From Lineus longissimus (taxonomy: Eukaryota > Nemertea > Pilidiophora > Heteronemertea > Lineidae), in the NCBI RefSeq assembly GCF_910592395.1, contig NC_088315.1:8558501-8622500 (forward strand): DNA of 64,000 bases. Direction: 5' to 3'. Numbering within the stretch: position 1 is the stretch's first letter; the number at the start of each line of letters is the position of its first letter. The position numbers and the translations under genes are program-made. Shown here piece by piece: positions 9,396 to 20,884 of the stretch. The notes under the pieces were generated by a model, which saw nothing but the letters and a program-made list of their open reading frames with translations, had not been told where the DNA came from and made no database searches.

Positions 9396-12300
9396 GCTAT
9401 GCAACTATCTTCGCTGCTCATCCATCCATTTCACTCTATTTCTTCGAAGAGATACAGTTTGCCCCTTCGGCATTGTGTTTGGACACAGTTCTACATAGCA
9501 GTTGCAGCAAAGACCTAATTTACAGGTGTATGAAGTTTTTACAATTGCCGTGTTGTTAAGACTTATACATTGCATTTGAAACTGGGATATCAAATTATTT
9601 TTGTCTTCATTTTGTTCCATAAGGAACGGTCCTATTCCTTCTCCCATGCCCCTTTTGACTCTGTCAGTCTTTTCATTTACATCCGTCATTTAGAGCCATC
9701 ACAGGCGCCTTTGGTCGTTGGGACTGAAAGCTGTAAAAGCAATGATAACGGGGAAGTCACATACCTCCTGAAGAACCTGACCAACCATGCCACTGACCAC
9801 GCCAACCACTTCTTCCATTTTAGGCAGTGTACTATAGATAGAGCGGGATGGCATGGCATGCAGTGAGATTTCCAACCCACGGTAGACGCGCTTGCAGGTC
9901 CCTCAAACATTGCGCCTCATGGAATGTGCAGGTCGAGATCTTCAGCTAATTTGGCGTCAAAATCAGCCGAAGGAGATGAAATTAAAGGCTGATATATTAG
10001 CTTGGAAGAGCTTGGAAGATAATTTGAAAGCCAGCGTTAGCCCGGATCATAGTGGCCGCCAAAGCGTTTTTCAGAACCTGCTCCTAGTCGACGCAACAAA
10101 CCAACACCGAGAACTTCTGAACCGTCGGCAACCTTTGCCATCAATCGATGGATCATATCCTCTTGATTCTGATCGGGTCATCAATCACTGAACAAGGTTT
10201 AATGCCTGAAGCCGGATTCCGAACCTGATTAACTTAAAGCCATGCATTTTATTCAATAAATTTGACAGGCAACAGGCAATTAAGTTCTGTCGTCTGCTGA
10301 AATGCGGCAGATTTTCGCGAACCTAGTCCTCAGGCGTCGGTTGTAGTGAACGGTCGATGTCGTATGTATTGTTGCTATGTCAGATCAGATACATAGTCTC
10401 GAGGTTGATATCAGTCATTGCGAGTCACATACTGTGTGATGAGGCGCCGAATTGAATATCATCGCTACTTTGGGGAATGAGTGAGTCAGTGATTCTTGCA
10501 CGTCCATCTTTTCCAGGAGATCAAGACACGATAGTGTTTTCATAAAGGATTATTTCAAATAAGTCTAACATTTCAAAAAGATGTAAAATGCTATTTTGCA
10601 TCAGTCTGTTATTAGGTTTGGTATGGTCGTACCTAGACTATAAACTCCCGAGGAACTCAATTCGTCATCCTTTACATGGTATTCCTGCGATAGCATGAGG
10701 AACGAGACCCTCATCCACTGCGTTCAGAGTGTAATCTGGACAAGCTCTGGATACGGGCGAACCCACAGGACTATAAAGTACCATCGTTTCGCCTGATGAA
10801 AAGAAGAGCAGAAGTTAGTCAGAGTTTGATAGACGTCGTGCAACACTGATACCCCAATTATCGCTGGATCATGATCAATCAACAACAGCCAGGATCAGTC
10901 TAATGACGATAAGACACAGACGGTCAATTCATGTAAACGTCCGCCGGACGTGGCCGCCATTGTTGACGCGGGAACTCAGAGAAAATGGCGCCCAACTCGC
11001 GTCCAGTGGCGAGATTTTCATCAGCATTTCGCATAAGTATGTACACAGTGAAAGAGCGGGGACAAACGGTCGATTTGACTGCAATAATTGGACATTTTCT
11101 ACCTCATTTCACACAGAATTACCGCAATGTCTGTTGGGGGTAATTAGCGCTGCAAGGTGGTTGAGACTGATTAGCTCCGAGGCCGTGTGACTGGCATGAC
11201 AGAACCCGCAAATAGCTCCCGCCGGGCCGTGGAGGGGAAACAAAACCAACATTGGTAGGCGGACCAATATCAAACATGGCCATTTAAGTTCATGGTTGTC
11301 GACGTTAGTATTATACCTCATAAATTTAGATGTTATCAGAAAAGTTAGTCTGATTCCCTAACTGCTCTGACACCTAGTCTTATACCTTTATAGTGGCGGG
11401 TGCAGAATATGAAGTAGACCCATTCTGTCGAATCGTGCGAACTTCTTAATTAATTTAGTTGCGGTTGGTGAGGTGATGAGGCTGCTTTGTGTGCCGAACA
11501 GAAATTACTTCTATTCTGTCGGAACTAACTTTTATTAATGAGACTGTAGAGTCTTTCCAAGTCAGCGATTCGGGAGAAAGTATCCTACGAGAAACTGACC
11601 GTGTTCCTTTACGTTTACGTTTACGTTCATCTTAATGTTTTTAAACCTGTCTAGTATAATTTTTGACCACACAATTTTACGACACCCCTCGAACCACCGC
11701 GTTCTTATTGCCACTGACAGACTTTCCCCGCCTACTCGAAATCTCGCGTCTTAGCAACCATAGTAATAACGTTCCCATCCTATACTCAATATTAAACATC
11801 GAATTCAATTTTCTCTGCGTTGTGGACATGGTTTTCATTAAAACGACTCAATATCGCCACATCGCAAATTCTACAGCAATACCAGTGCCTTAATGATGTC
11901 GCCAAAACTGGCATCATTACCCTAAATTAACAAAAGCTGGGATTATAAGGCTAGTTAATTTTTCATATTCTGTTTGTAGAGGTATATTAAGAGCCTGGAG
12001 GTTTAATAAACTAGGGCAGTATTAGTGTGTAAGTGGACTCGAAGAAATAGCTAATAACTCGCAACTGTTTACAGGAGATGGCGTTGATTAACACAGACTT
12101 AACCATCCGCTGGCCACACCCGAGAACACGAGACACAAGTGCTTGCATGGTATCATATCGGGTTGCCGGACATTCTGTATGAGGGGACTTACAATGATTC
12201 TCTACACTGGACTTGTCTGCAAGGGCCATATAAGGAGATACAGTGGACAACCGCACGACTTCAATGAGTTAAAGCACCTGAAATGTAATGTGCAAAACAG

Positions 12301-13683
12301 TTCCTGAAATCTACTCACAAATCCGAACTCTCGAATACAGAAATGACAACGAACGGACCTGGCGCTAAACGCTCCTGCTCCAGTCCAAGTGTGTGAGGAG
12401 TGACGAATGCTAAGTGACCGAAAGGGCGTATAAAGGAAAGGGCCAAAAATATAATATAGATAGACTTCGTCGCAAAAGTGCCGCCAAAACCGATGCGACA
12501 AGTGCACGAACTTCAAAACCGTAAAAGATAACGCATAAGGATGAAATTGCGTCCGAGACTCGCGTTCTGAGCGAAAAACCTGGCACCTGCCTTAGACTCC
12601 CTTCAAAGGGAGACCTTGTTGCCCGTATTTGTGCTAGTTGTGATAGTTTGGACAAACCGACAAGTGTCTTCGGCATATGCATTACATTACACCTTACGAT
12701 AATTGCAAAGACATACACTCTGAGGACACTCTGAACAAGTTCAGGAAGGCTCTAAAAACTGAGCTTTTCAGAAAACATTTCTCACGCAACTAATGACTGT
12801 CAACTATAGTGGGGAGCGCTTTTGAACATTTTCAAATGGAAACAGCGCTTTATAAATTTAACTTTATTATTATATTATACACCAGGTTAAATTAAAATGA
12901 AATAGGTACATGTACATGTATTTGCATAAGTTATATATTCTTCAAGAATCTGGTCCCCCTGGTGGTTATGATGCCAACTACAGTTGGCATCACTTTCGCG
13001 GCGACATAGGAGTCCCTTTAAAAAAGAACAGGTGAATACAATGTATGTCTATGATGGATTACGGAAAATGGAGGCCACTTTCAGTCAAGTCCATTACGGG
13101 CAGACGACAGACGGACGTGGCGGAAGGATACAAGCAAGGGAAGGATGTGACATGGTTAGGGCTAATTACAGCTATTTGTTTGAGACGGTCAAATCCATTT
13201 CATGGTCGAGATCGGCAGTTATGTCGAGGGTCATACTCGTTAACTTGGACGAGATTATTGACCAGAATGGACGGGTATCCCGGGAAGGGTATCCGGTGTG
13301 ACAGTGATCTAAGACCCCACCTCGAAGTTGTTGTAGTCTGGGGAATGAAATAGTTAAGAACAAGGCCATGATGCCTAAACGATGACGATGATGATGATGA
13401 TATCATAGGCTAAGGCATTTATCTCTCTAACCACACCCTCGAACAATAATTGAACAACGGGTACAGCCAATTCTCCAGGAGGGTACTGAATAAACTTTCC
13501 CGCTAGAGAGTGAATGACTGGTCAGATGGACTTCCCGCCGCTGCCGCCACCGCCGTGTAAACGAAAGTCTGATCCCAGGAGTAGATAGATGTTGGCTGAA
13601 CCAACTGAGTTCTGTTGCCAGGGACTTCATCATACGGACATCGTATTTCCCACGTTAAGCCGTTTGTTCAGTAGAACCTAGTT
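9396..13683. other. Intergenic stretch without a recognisable gene
   Basis: Several short open frames exist on both strands but none has a recognisable domain or flanking splice sites that extend it. Features seen are an AATAAA at about 10255, a short T-rich ttacgttt repeat near 11611 and a GAT triplet run near 13381-13402. Confidence 0.5.
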
Positions 13684-14064
13684 TTAAGTATCAAAACTTG
13701 GTTTCTCATATACAAACATTATATTATGTGAATGAACCAGACTAGCATTTGCATCACTTATCCTAGCGAATATTACAGATCCAATATCTTTCACAATTAT
13801 ACCCAATAATTTCCCTGCGGACACCAATTTACAAAATGGTCCATAACATCCGAGAGAGAGGATGACTGGCCGACTTTCAATTATGATGATGTCGCAGAAA
13901 CTTTTCAGCGATTCCTGGCCGCCAGTTAGTTTTAAAGGGACAACTTCGGTATGAGATATGTTGGTTTTTCCTCCGAAAATGGCTTCCAGCTTGACCGTGA
14001 AATTTCCAAATAGTACGGGCAGGAATGTAACCCTTCGCAGGCTCACCAGAAATTCGCAAGCCAT
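13684..14064 (-). CDS. Hypothetical open reading frame of about 126 codons
   Basis: I do not recognise this frame. From ATG 14064 it reads 126 residues with mixed hydrophobic and polar composition, including FGNFTVKLEAIFGG and DIIIIESRPVILSLG, and no low complexity. The beta-strand-like pattern is loosely reminiscent of the protease-like segment in retroelement polyproteins, but no catalytic DTG/DSG motif is present and no pol remnants were found nearby. It may be a chance frame. Confidence 0.2.
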   Translation of the reverse strand: MACEFLVSLRRVTFLPVLFGNFTVKLEAIFGGKTNISHTEVVPLKLTGGQESLKSFCDIIIIESRPVILSLGCYGPFCKLVSAGKLLGIIVKDIGSVIFARISDANASLVHSHNIMFVYEKPSFDT

Positions 14065-14073
14065 GTCCAACAC

Positions 14074-15362
14074 CTCCTCGCAACACTAGCGAAAATCATT
14101 TATTAGAGATCGGCTATGTGCCGGCGCGTGGTGGTGAGGTGGGGTACTATCATCCTGGCCCCTGAAATTCCAAGCCCAAAGTGTCCCTTTAAGCGTCGGC
14201 TCTGGTCTGGAAGGAAGGGCACGTTGGCCCCGTGTGTCGGTAGACGTTCCCTAGTAGACATCACACTCCGTACACAGTGGATTGGCCTCGTCCCTCTACC
14301 TAAGACCATGGTCAGGATGTTTGTACATTCTTAACCTCTCTAATGCCATGGACCTACGATTAGACAGGCCCGCGCTACCTGTACGTTTGCGTTACCGTCT
14401 CCCCCGTTGCGTCATCAGTCGGATGTCTTCAGCCGTCTCCTTTCACCAGTTCTTATTCTCATTCTCACCCCGTCACCTTTGGTCTAAACCCACCATCTAG
14501 TAACATTTTCTGAACCTCTCTATTGACTTTTTCGAACCTAACAGCACATGTATGTCCGTGCTAATGCTATTGCGTTCGCGCTAACGTCCCCACATCATGT
14601 CTTATCCGTCGGAAGTCTTCAGCCGACTCCTTCCACCAGCTTTTACCCTAATTATCACCTCTGGCACATTTCGACTAATCACACCATATTCTGCGCCTAG
14701 ATGCTTCAAATAAAATTTCATACATCCTGAGGCCGTCAACTCTCGCCATTAACTTGATTTCGGAACTTTTCTGATACTAAATAACTCGATGGTGATGTTA
14801 TTTGCGTGATGGTAGGGAAGGCATGGAGATACTCCGGTGACATCGCTGATAATTAGGACTGGAAGTAGTCGCCTGGTCATTATACAGAGTGCTGGGGAAA
14901 GATACTTCTTTGATATTGAATTAAGGAAGAGGTGTTCCAACGGAAAGGCAGATTAGTGATTTAATGGCGGGGGTGATTGGGTTATGGTGGCCATGTCTGA
15001 GAGGTGTGTTTGGAAATAAATGGGCATGGAACACCAATACTTATAACAGGCTGTGTGCTGATTTATTATTGCATCAGGACAGAAGGCTTCCTGTAGATTA
15101 TGATTTGATGGGTGTCTAAAGTGATTGGATGGATTCGGTTGGAGCGTTTATGGCTTGCCTGAGGACCTTTCAGATATGTCGCTGTCCTCATATCTGCCCG
15201 CGGCAGTCTAAAACCGAAGATTTTTTTGTCTGCCGTTCCTTGGACTATGATTTGGTCACTCCTTGCTAAATGTTTTCACATCTTTTGGAATAACTGATGT
15301 TCCTTGAGTTGTTGGGACCAACTTTGCCATGATCTGTTTTCTCCTCAAGGACGTGATTTCTC
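14074..15362. other. Intergenic stretch, partly an old direct duplication
   Basis: No gene was recognised. Two related segments occur at about 14400-14500 and 14590-14700, sharing cagtcggatgtcttcagccg / cgtcggaagtcttcagccga followed by ctcctttcaccag / ctccttccaccag. This is a diverged local duplication offset by about 190 bases. Confidence 0.4.
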
Positions 15363-15487
15363 TTGGTGACAAAATATACCACCGCACCACCGCACCACCG
15401 TACCACCATGATCACTGTGCCACCCCTGGTGAGACACTATCATGATAGTGCCACTCTTGTGTTACTCTTTGGGAAAAACAGAGCCAT

Positions 15488-15620
15488 GATTGTGCCACTC
15501 CTGGAGACAAACTCTACCGTGATTGTGCCACTCCTGGAGACAAACACTTCCGTGATTGTGCCACTCCTGGAGACAAACTCTACCGTGATTGTGCCACTTC
15601 TGGAGACAAACACTACCGCG
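15488..15620. repeat. 33-base minisatellite, four copies
   Basis: The unit begins gattgtgccactcctggaga and ends ctctaccgt, with copies at 15488, 15521, 15554 and 15587. Older, more diverged units extend left to about 15400 and reappear at about 15875-16060 on the far side of a SINE. The unit length is a multiple of three, which explains open frames on both strands; these are not taken as coding. Confidence 0.85.
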
Positions 15621-15639
15621 AGGATTGTGTAAATCCTCA

Positions 15640-15840
15640 GCCGATGGAGTGACAGTGGAATCATCAGTGCCTGTCACCCGAGAGGGGCCAGGTTCGATTC
15701 CTGGTGCTCTCATGAGACAGAGAGGGCGACTCTCTTCGACAGTGTAGGTTTCCTCCTACTTACATTAAAAATTTCCAAATCTTGTTCATAGAGCTAAGGA
15801 TGTCCTAGATGACGCTCAGCTCTGAACTCAATATTTCTTT
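15640..15840 (+). mobile_element. tRNA-derived SINE (box B, shared core) inserted in the 33-base minisatellite
   Basis: Box B (GGTTCGATTCC) is at 15691-15701, and the core GGTTTCCTCCTAC follows at 15748. The same layout recurs near 27.1 kb and 56.9 kb, and in shortened form near 37.8 kb. The 5' half is a degraded tRNA-like segment. Diverged minisatellite units lie on both sides, so insertion occurred within the array. Ends are approximate. Confidence 0.65.
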
Positions 15841-18512
15841 CAAACAAAACCTAGATTGAGTCTCTCTTAAGGGACGAATGGCACAACCGTCTCACTCCTG
15901 GGGATGAATGGCATCATGACTATTACACTCCTGGGGACAAATCGTCCCACAATCTGTTCAATTGGGACAAATAGTATATGGCCACTTCAGTGTCACAAAC
16001 CGTACCATTATTGGGGCAAAACGTGGGATGAAAGATCCCAATATTTAGGCACTCCTGAGGAAAAATGTGCATTTACAAAGAAAGAAGAAAAGCTCGAAAT
16101 TTCAAAGGAAAATTCTATATTTCACAAACAAAACGTATGTACAATACACATGAATTTCCTTTTATTTCATATTCTATTTCCAATATACAAATAACATCAT
16201 AAAATAGCTGGTCTATCTGAAAATGTCTCTGAGACTTTCGTCAATCTTGAATAATCAGAATAAGAACTTAAAACTGAGGTGAACATACACACTAAGAAAC
16301 AGCCGGGCAGTAACCGCTGAAACAATTCCTCCTGATTTAATAGATTTTATTCGAGAGTTTTGTTCAATTAGTTTAGGTTGCTGTTTCGGAAGTGTGTCAA
16401 AGCAACATTCTGATGGCCATCAAGAATACAAAAAGCTCCAAGGGCACTTCCCCTTTAACATTCTTTAAAGGCAACAAATGGAAGTCTGTCATTCCAGAGA
16501 AAATTGGAGTTTATAAAGTTTGGGTCTATAAACTGATATCATCTGGGTAAGGTTATCATCCAATTTCACACTTTTGAGAGGGGGGGGGGGATTAGGTCCA
16601 CTTTATTCTACACATCATTCAACTGCAATATTCTGATGGCCAACAAGGATACAAAATTTCCTTCACCACTTCCCCTTTAACGGTTAAGATAACAGCAACA
16701 AATGGAAGTCCATCATACTAGAGAGAAGGGATTTGTCGGGGATTAGAGTCCGCCTGATGCTACACGGCATTTCACTCAAGCAAAGTAGCTAGATCCGTTC
16801 GCATCAATCGCTAACATATCTAAGCACTTAGTGTACAGTAATGGAGGAGGGATGCTGCCTTGTCTTCAGACATCCGGGGGATGGAGGTCGAGGAGGCAAG
16901 CGATGTTCAAAGAAAATCTCTTTCTTGCATTTGATTGCGATGCCTTGGGATTAGATTTCGCACAAGTGCCAAAGTTTAACGATAAAAATCGTCCTCTGTC
17001 AATTTCAAAGATCATTCCAGCTTGAAATTTTCCACAGGCAACTGAAAACCAGTCCCCACTAGAAAACAGTACGTCGTATAAGGACTTTGAAATTCATGGA
17101 AATTCTCCAAAGGCAACTGAAAAGCAACCCCCACTAGCTTAAACCGAGTGCGTCATATCAGGACTTTTACCCCCATGGCTGGAATTAAGATACTCCATCT
17201 GACCCCCTTAGAGAAAAAATATATCAAGGAAAACTGCACAAGTTCTTTTGCAATGGCATGCAAAAGACCACAGCCTTTCAAATCATACAGTAAAGAAAGC
17301 TACGCCCGTCATGTCTTGAATTTTGCCGAAAATCACCAAAATGACCCCATGAAGTGACTCGTCCTTGACTAGGAAATGAAGCACAAACAACCTGTATAAA
17401 CATAGTATTGACAAGAAGAAACTCACATAAATTTCTGTGAAAGATTTAAAGGAACTCTAGCCTTCCATAGTTTTAGCATCAGATATATGCGGGTCTAATA
17501 AAGACTGATCTATAGTAATTCTTGGCAGAATGCATTTATTTCGGACCTTTTACCTCACGAGTGTGAGCAGTAGGAACCCTATTACCTGACCGAAGCTATA
17601 TACCCAATTTGGCCTCCTCAGTTTGTATGTTCCGTAAACCTCAAAAAAAATGACGGGTCATGATATTTCCCGTAACAGTTCAAATAAATGTTCTCTTTTA
17701 TGCCATGTACTGTGAAAGCCTTTCTAAGAGGTCACAGACCATACAAATCATAGGCCCGATTACTGACCCCTTAGAAAGGATCTGACAATATTTGTGAAAT
17801 CATGCACAATTGCGACAAATGATAAAATAAAGGCGTACAAACATTTCCTGGTTTAGAGCAATTGATATTGTTTATTGTGCCCTTGTTTTTGTGTAGATAA
17901 CACTGACAGTTATGGCAAGCGAGAGTCCCTTTAAGACATTTTTTACAATTAATTATATTTACAAAATCCATGATACATTTTTTGACTTTGTACAAAATAT
18001 TTCCTTATAATTTATTTCAGTTTTAAACAAGATCTATTTCACTGATACATAACGATCAACACTATTAAAGCAAGAATTGATAAAAACTAAGTCTTTATAA
18101 ATTCTCGATGAAAGGGATCAACCCATTGGCTCCCAAGGCATGAAAAACAGTCATGTGATGGCAATTTGACCAATCAGGTTCAAGATAAGAACCGATGGGC
18201 TGATCATTTTACAATAGCTGTCCACTTCCCTCACAACTTTTGTGTTCATCAGACCATTTTGTTCAACCCTTTAAAAACAATAGGGCCAGTTTCATAAAAT
18301 TCAGGAAATAACACACTTAAAATGATAAATTATCATTGGTTTTTTAGGGAAATGATGGCACCCTTAGATTTAGAGTCATTCCCTCTATGGAGACCCCGGA
18401 ATTCAGGAGGAAAATGTTCCGTCATGTGTTATGAAAATCAACCCAATTGGCTTCCCTGCCAGCAGATTGGAAACAGCCAGTCACATTTTCAAGTATTCCA
18501 CAAAATAAAAGA
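15841..18512. other. Non-coding region with two local duplications
   Basis: A block of about 120 bases containing attctgatggcca, cacttcccctttaa and gcaacaaatggaagtc occurs twice (16403 and 16623). A block containing ggcaactgaaaa and ccccactag occurs twice (17036 and 17111, offset 75). A run of 11 G lies at 16580-16590. No protein gene was recognised. Confidence 0.5.
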
Positions 18513-18702
18513 TTACCCTTAAGCGCCCGCAAACAAGCAATTTTAAATTGCATGTGACAAAAATATCTCGTTTGCGGTGATCAAACCCAGCGATTACTTG
18601 TTTTTCCCTTAGACAAGAGATATTTTGTCGCAGCAATTATAATCACAGGTAGCAGCAATTTAAATTGCTTGTTTGTGTAGTGCTTTAGAATCAATAGGGT
18701 AA
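18513..18702. mobile_element. Palindromic MITE-like element of about 190 bases
   Basis: The left end (TTACCCT, then AAGCGC and AAACAAGCAATTTTAAATTGC) is mirrored as reverse complement at the right end (GCAATTTAAATTGCTTGTTT, then GTGCTT and AGGGTAA). Further inner pairing joins gacaaaaatatctcg with gacaagagatattttgtc. There is no open frame. The superfamily is not clear, and target-site duplication could not be separated from the terminal repeat. Confidence 0.5.
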
Positions 18703-20032
18703 CGCTGTCATGTTGACTCAACTATAACATTTGTATAATAGCAAATAACTTACAGGTCCCTTTCTTCAATGAAGAAATTACGTTACAAATTGTGGATAAA
18801 TGCATATAAATACCCAATATTTCCCCTCAGCATGATAAAGTCGGCGATATCATTTGTCCAAGGTTCCCTAAAACACTCTGCATTTATAACTTGCACTTGA
18901 CAAATTGCACCATGCCCATCATATCAAAATATGGCAACAGAGTTAAGTTTTTTTAGTAATATAAGGTGAAATGCATTTCAGTTAGATGAAATAAACTACT
19001 CGTTGAATTGTCTATTCATGTTTTTATGCAATAAATGACTGTAGATAAATAATTTGCTCCCCTATTTTTGAAGAGACCCATTATCAGCACTTCAGCATCC
19101 CAATTTTTACCATTCGGAAATCAGGAGATTTACCTTTTCAAGCTATTTGCCCAATATATCTCCCTTCTCTTTCATTGTTTTAAGAATAAATGCATTTGAA
19201 CCCCTAAGTTCCGAACGACATCTTAACCATGCCATTCTCAAGCGCTTATATCAGCGCCCCCTGGAATGAACAAGACAAACTGTACAACACTATACATATT
19301 CCATAAACAGGTCAGGGACTAAACAGGCGTTTCTATGCCCCTCAAGTTCGCCAAGACGAATCAACAACGAACTGCTCGAGAATCTCTCACCTCAACAAGT
19401 CAAGGCCAACTACCTTGCTGAGCAATACCAGCCGTTTTTGTTGAAATACAGAAGACGGAGAGTCAACATCAGTTTGAAAACTGAAAACCTAAACATACTG
19501 TGGAACCTCCCTTACATTTACTTGGAGAGAATGATGGCCTTAACTAGGAGAGTTGGTTGCTGATTCCCAAGGGGTCTTGAAACAGCTCCATAGGAGATCA
19601 GCCTACGACCGGTCAAGCCCCCTAACCACCGTCGTGGCCAAAACTCAAATCTCAATATACACACAAAGAAAAGAGTTAATATTCTCACATCACAATTAAA
19701 CAAGTTTACGGCACCATTAAGAAGTCAGGGTCCGAGAAAACGTCTGCTTGATAGGTAGGCTGTGGGCCAAATTCAGGAATCCGTCGTCCGTGACAACATT
19801 TCTTGGGCAAAGTAAAAAATGTCCTAATGATGAAAAGGTGAAAGCATCACGTCATTCAAAATTTGCCACATAAAATAGTTGCACCTAGGAAGGACCCAAC
19901 AAAACATGCCTGTGACCGTTTTTTAGCCAAAGATTTTGACTTAAAGCGTCAGGGTAGGACATTTTCGCACTGCGTGGCATCCCCTGAGATTTAAGAAACC
20001 CTCCAGTTGTACTGCTGTGCATCGTGGGACTA
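18703..20032. other. Intergenic stretch without a recognisable gene
   Basis: I see no coding signal. This lies downstream of the LMO gene (minus strand) and may include part of its 3' UTR or terminator region. Confidence 0.4.
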
Positions 20033-20208
20033 CAGTAGAACCTCTCTATTATGGACACCCTCGGGACTGACAAGTGCTGTCCTTAGTCGACAGGTGTCCT
20101 GATTAGGGATGACAAATTGAAAGGTAACAACCAATTTGGGCCAAACTATAGTCCCTAGTAGAGAGGTTGTCTTTAATAGAGAGGTGTCCGCTAAGGGAGG
20201 TTCCACTG
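20033..20208 (+). mobile_element. Tc1/mariner-like MITE, copy 1
   Basis: The ends CAGTAGAACCTCTCTATTA and the reverse complement of GGGAGGTTCCACTG form terminal inverted repeats. Flanking TA dinucleotides at 20031 and 20209 give a TA target-site duplication. The CAGT termini and TA duplication are the hallmark of the Tc1/mariner superfamily. The 176-base body has no open frame for a transposase. It lies about 490 bases past the LMO stop codon, possibly in the 3' UTR. Confidence 0.8.
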
Positions 20209-20694
20209 TACCTATTTTTTTTCAAATTGCACACTGTCGATCGTAAAGCCTTTCAATACTCCCTAATAACAAAGATGTCATCAGCGGCTAGATATCAATT
20301 GACTAGTCTATCAAAGATACTTTCCTCCCAGAATCTCAATTTGAGTCAAAACTCCCTATTGCCAAATGTTCAAAACCTTCACCAAGCCACCCTGGTCAAC
20401 AGGTCTGACAACATTACAAATGACGGAGTTTATCGTAGTTTCAGTGTCTCCTTCCTCTTCTTCTTCTTCTCATTCAGACATCCGAGATCAAAATGAAACG
20501 TCGTATTTCCTGCTTCCTTCATCTTTCCCGGGTCTGCCATCGCTTACGGCCACTGCTTACGGCCCACCTGACGACGTTTAAATTCACGGACCGCTCACTG
20601 ACTTAGAATAAAATAACCTGATAAAAGTACCTGAGGTCACATGGCGCAGTACGCCACAATGTCCTAGACCTTTTGGTGACCTTTCCAGATGCTC
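20209..20694 (-). other. LMO gene 3' flank, probable 3' UTR
   Basis: This stretch follows the LMO stop codon on the minus strand. I found no AATAAA on that strand within about 490 bases, so the 3' end is not defined. Open frames on the plus strand at 20366-20581 are low-complexity Ser-rich and not taken as genes. Confidence 0.4.
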
Positions 20695-20884
20695 CTATAA
20701 CGAGTTTGGGCTTGGACTGCCGTACCCGCTCGATACGTCGTCACTTAAGTTCTGTGCTTGGCGCTTGATCTGCGTTAGTGTGTTGTAGTTATACGTCATA
20801 CTCGCAAATACCATACGTTCCTCATAGTCGTATTCACATAATATTTTGTTGTCGCAAAGGTAGAATTTGTCCCCTACACAAAAT
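20695..20884 (-). CDS. LMO1/3: LMO exon 3 (coding): end of LIM domain 2 and C-terminal tail
   Basis: This exon covers residues 114-176 and the stop. It begins after CCCTATTTCAG and reads [20 protein letters not shown], then EERMVFASM and a Ser/Pro-rich tail ending [11 protein letters not shown]. The tail differs from vertebrate LMO1/3 and is Beadex-like in its first part. Confidence 0.95.

Noticed and set aside
12202-12718. Two overlapping minus-strand frames of about 100 codons
   Set aside because: They have no recognisable domain or splice context, and composition is like the surrounding non-coding sequence.
15363-15713. Overlapping frames through the 33-base minisatellite
   Set aside because: The unit length is a multiple of three, so open frames are expected on both strands.
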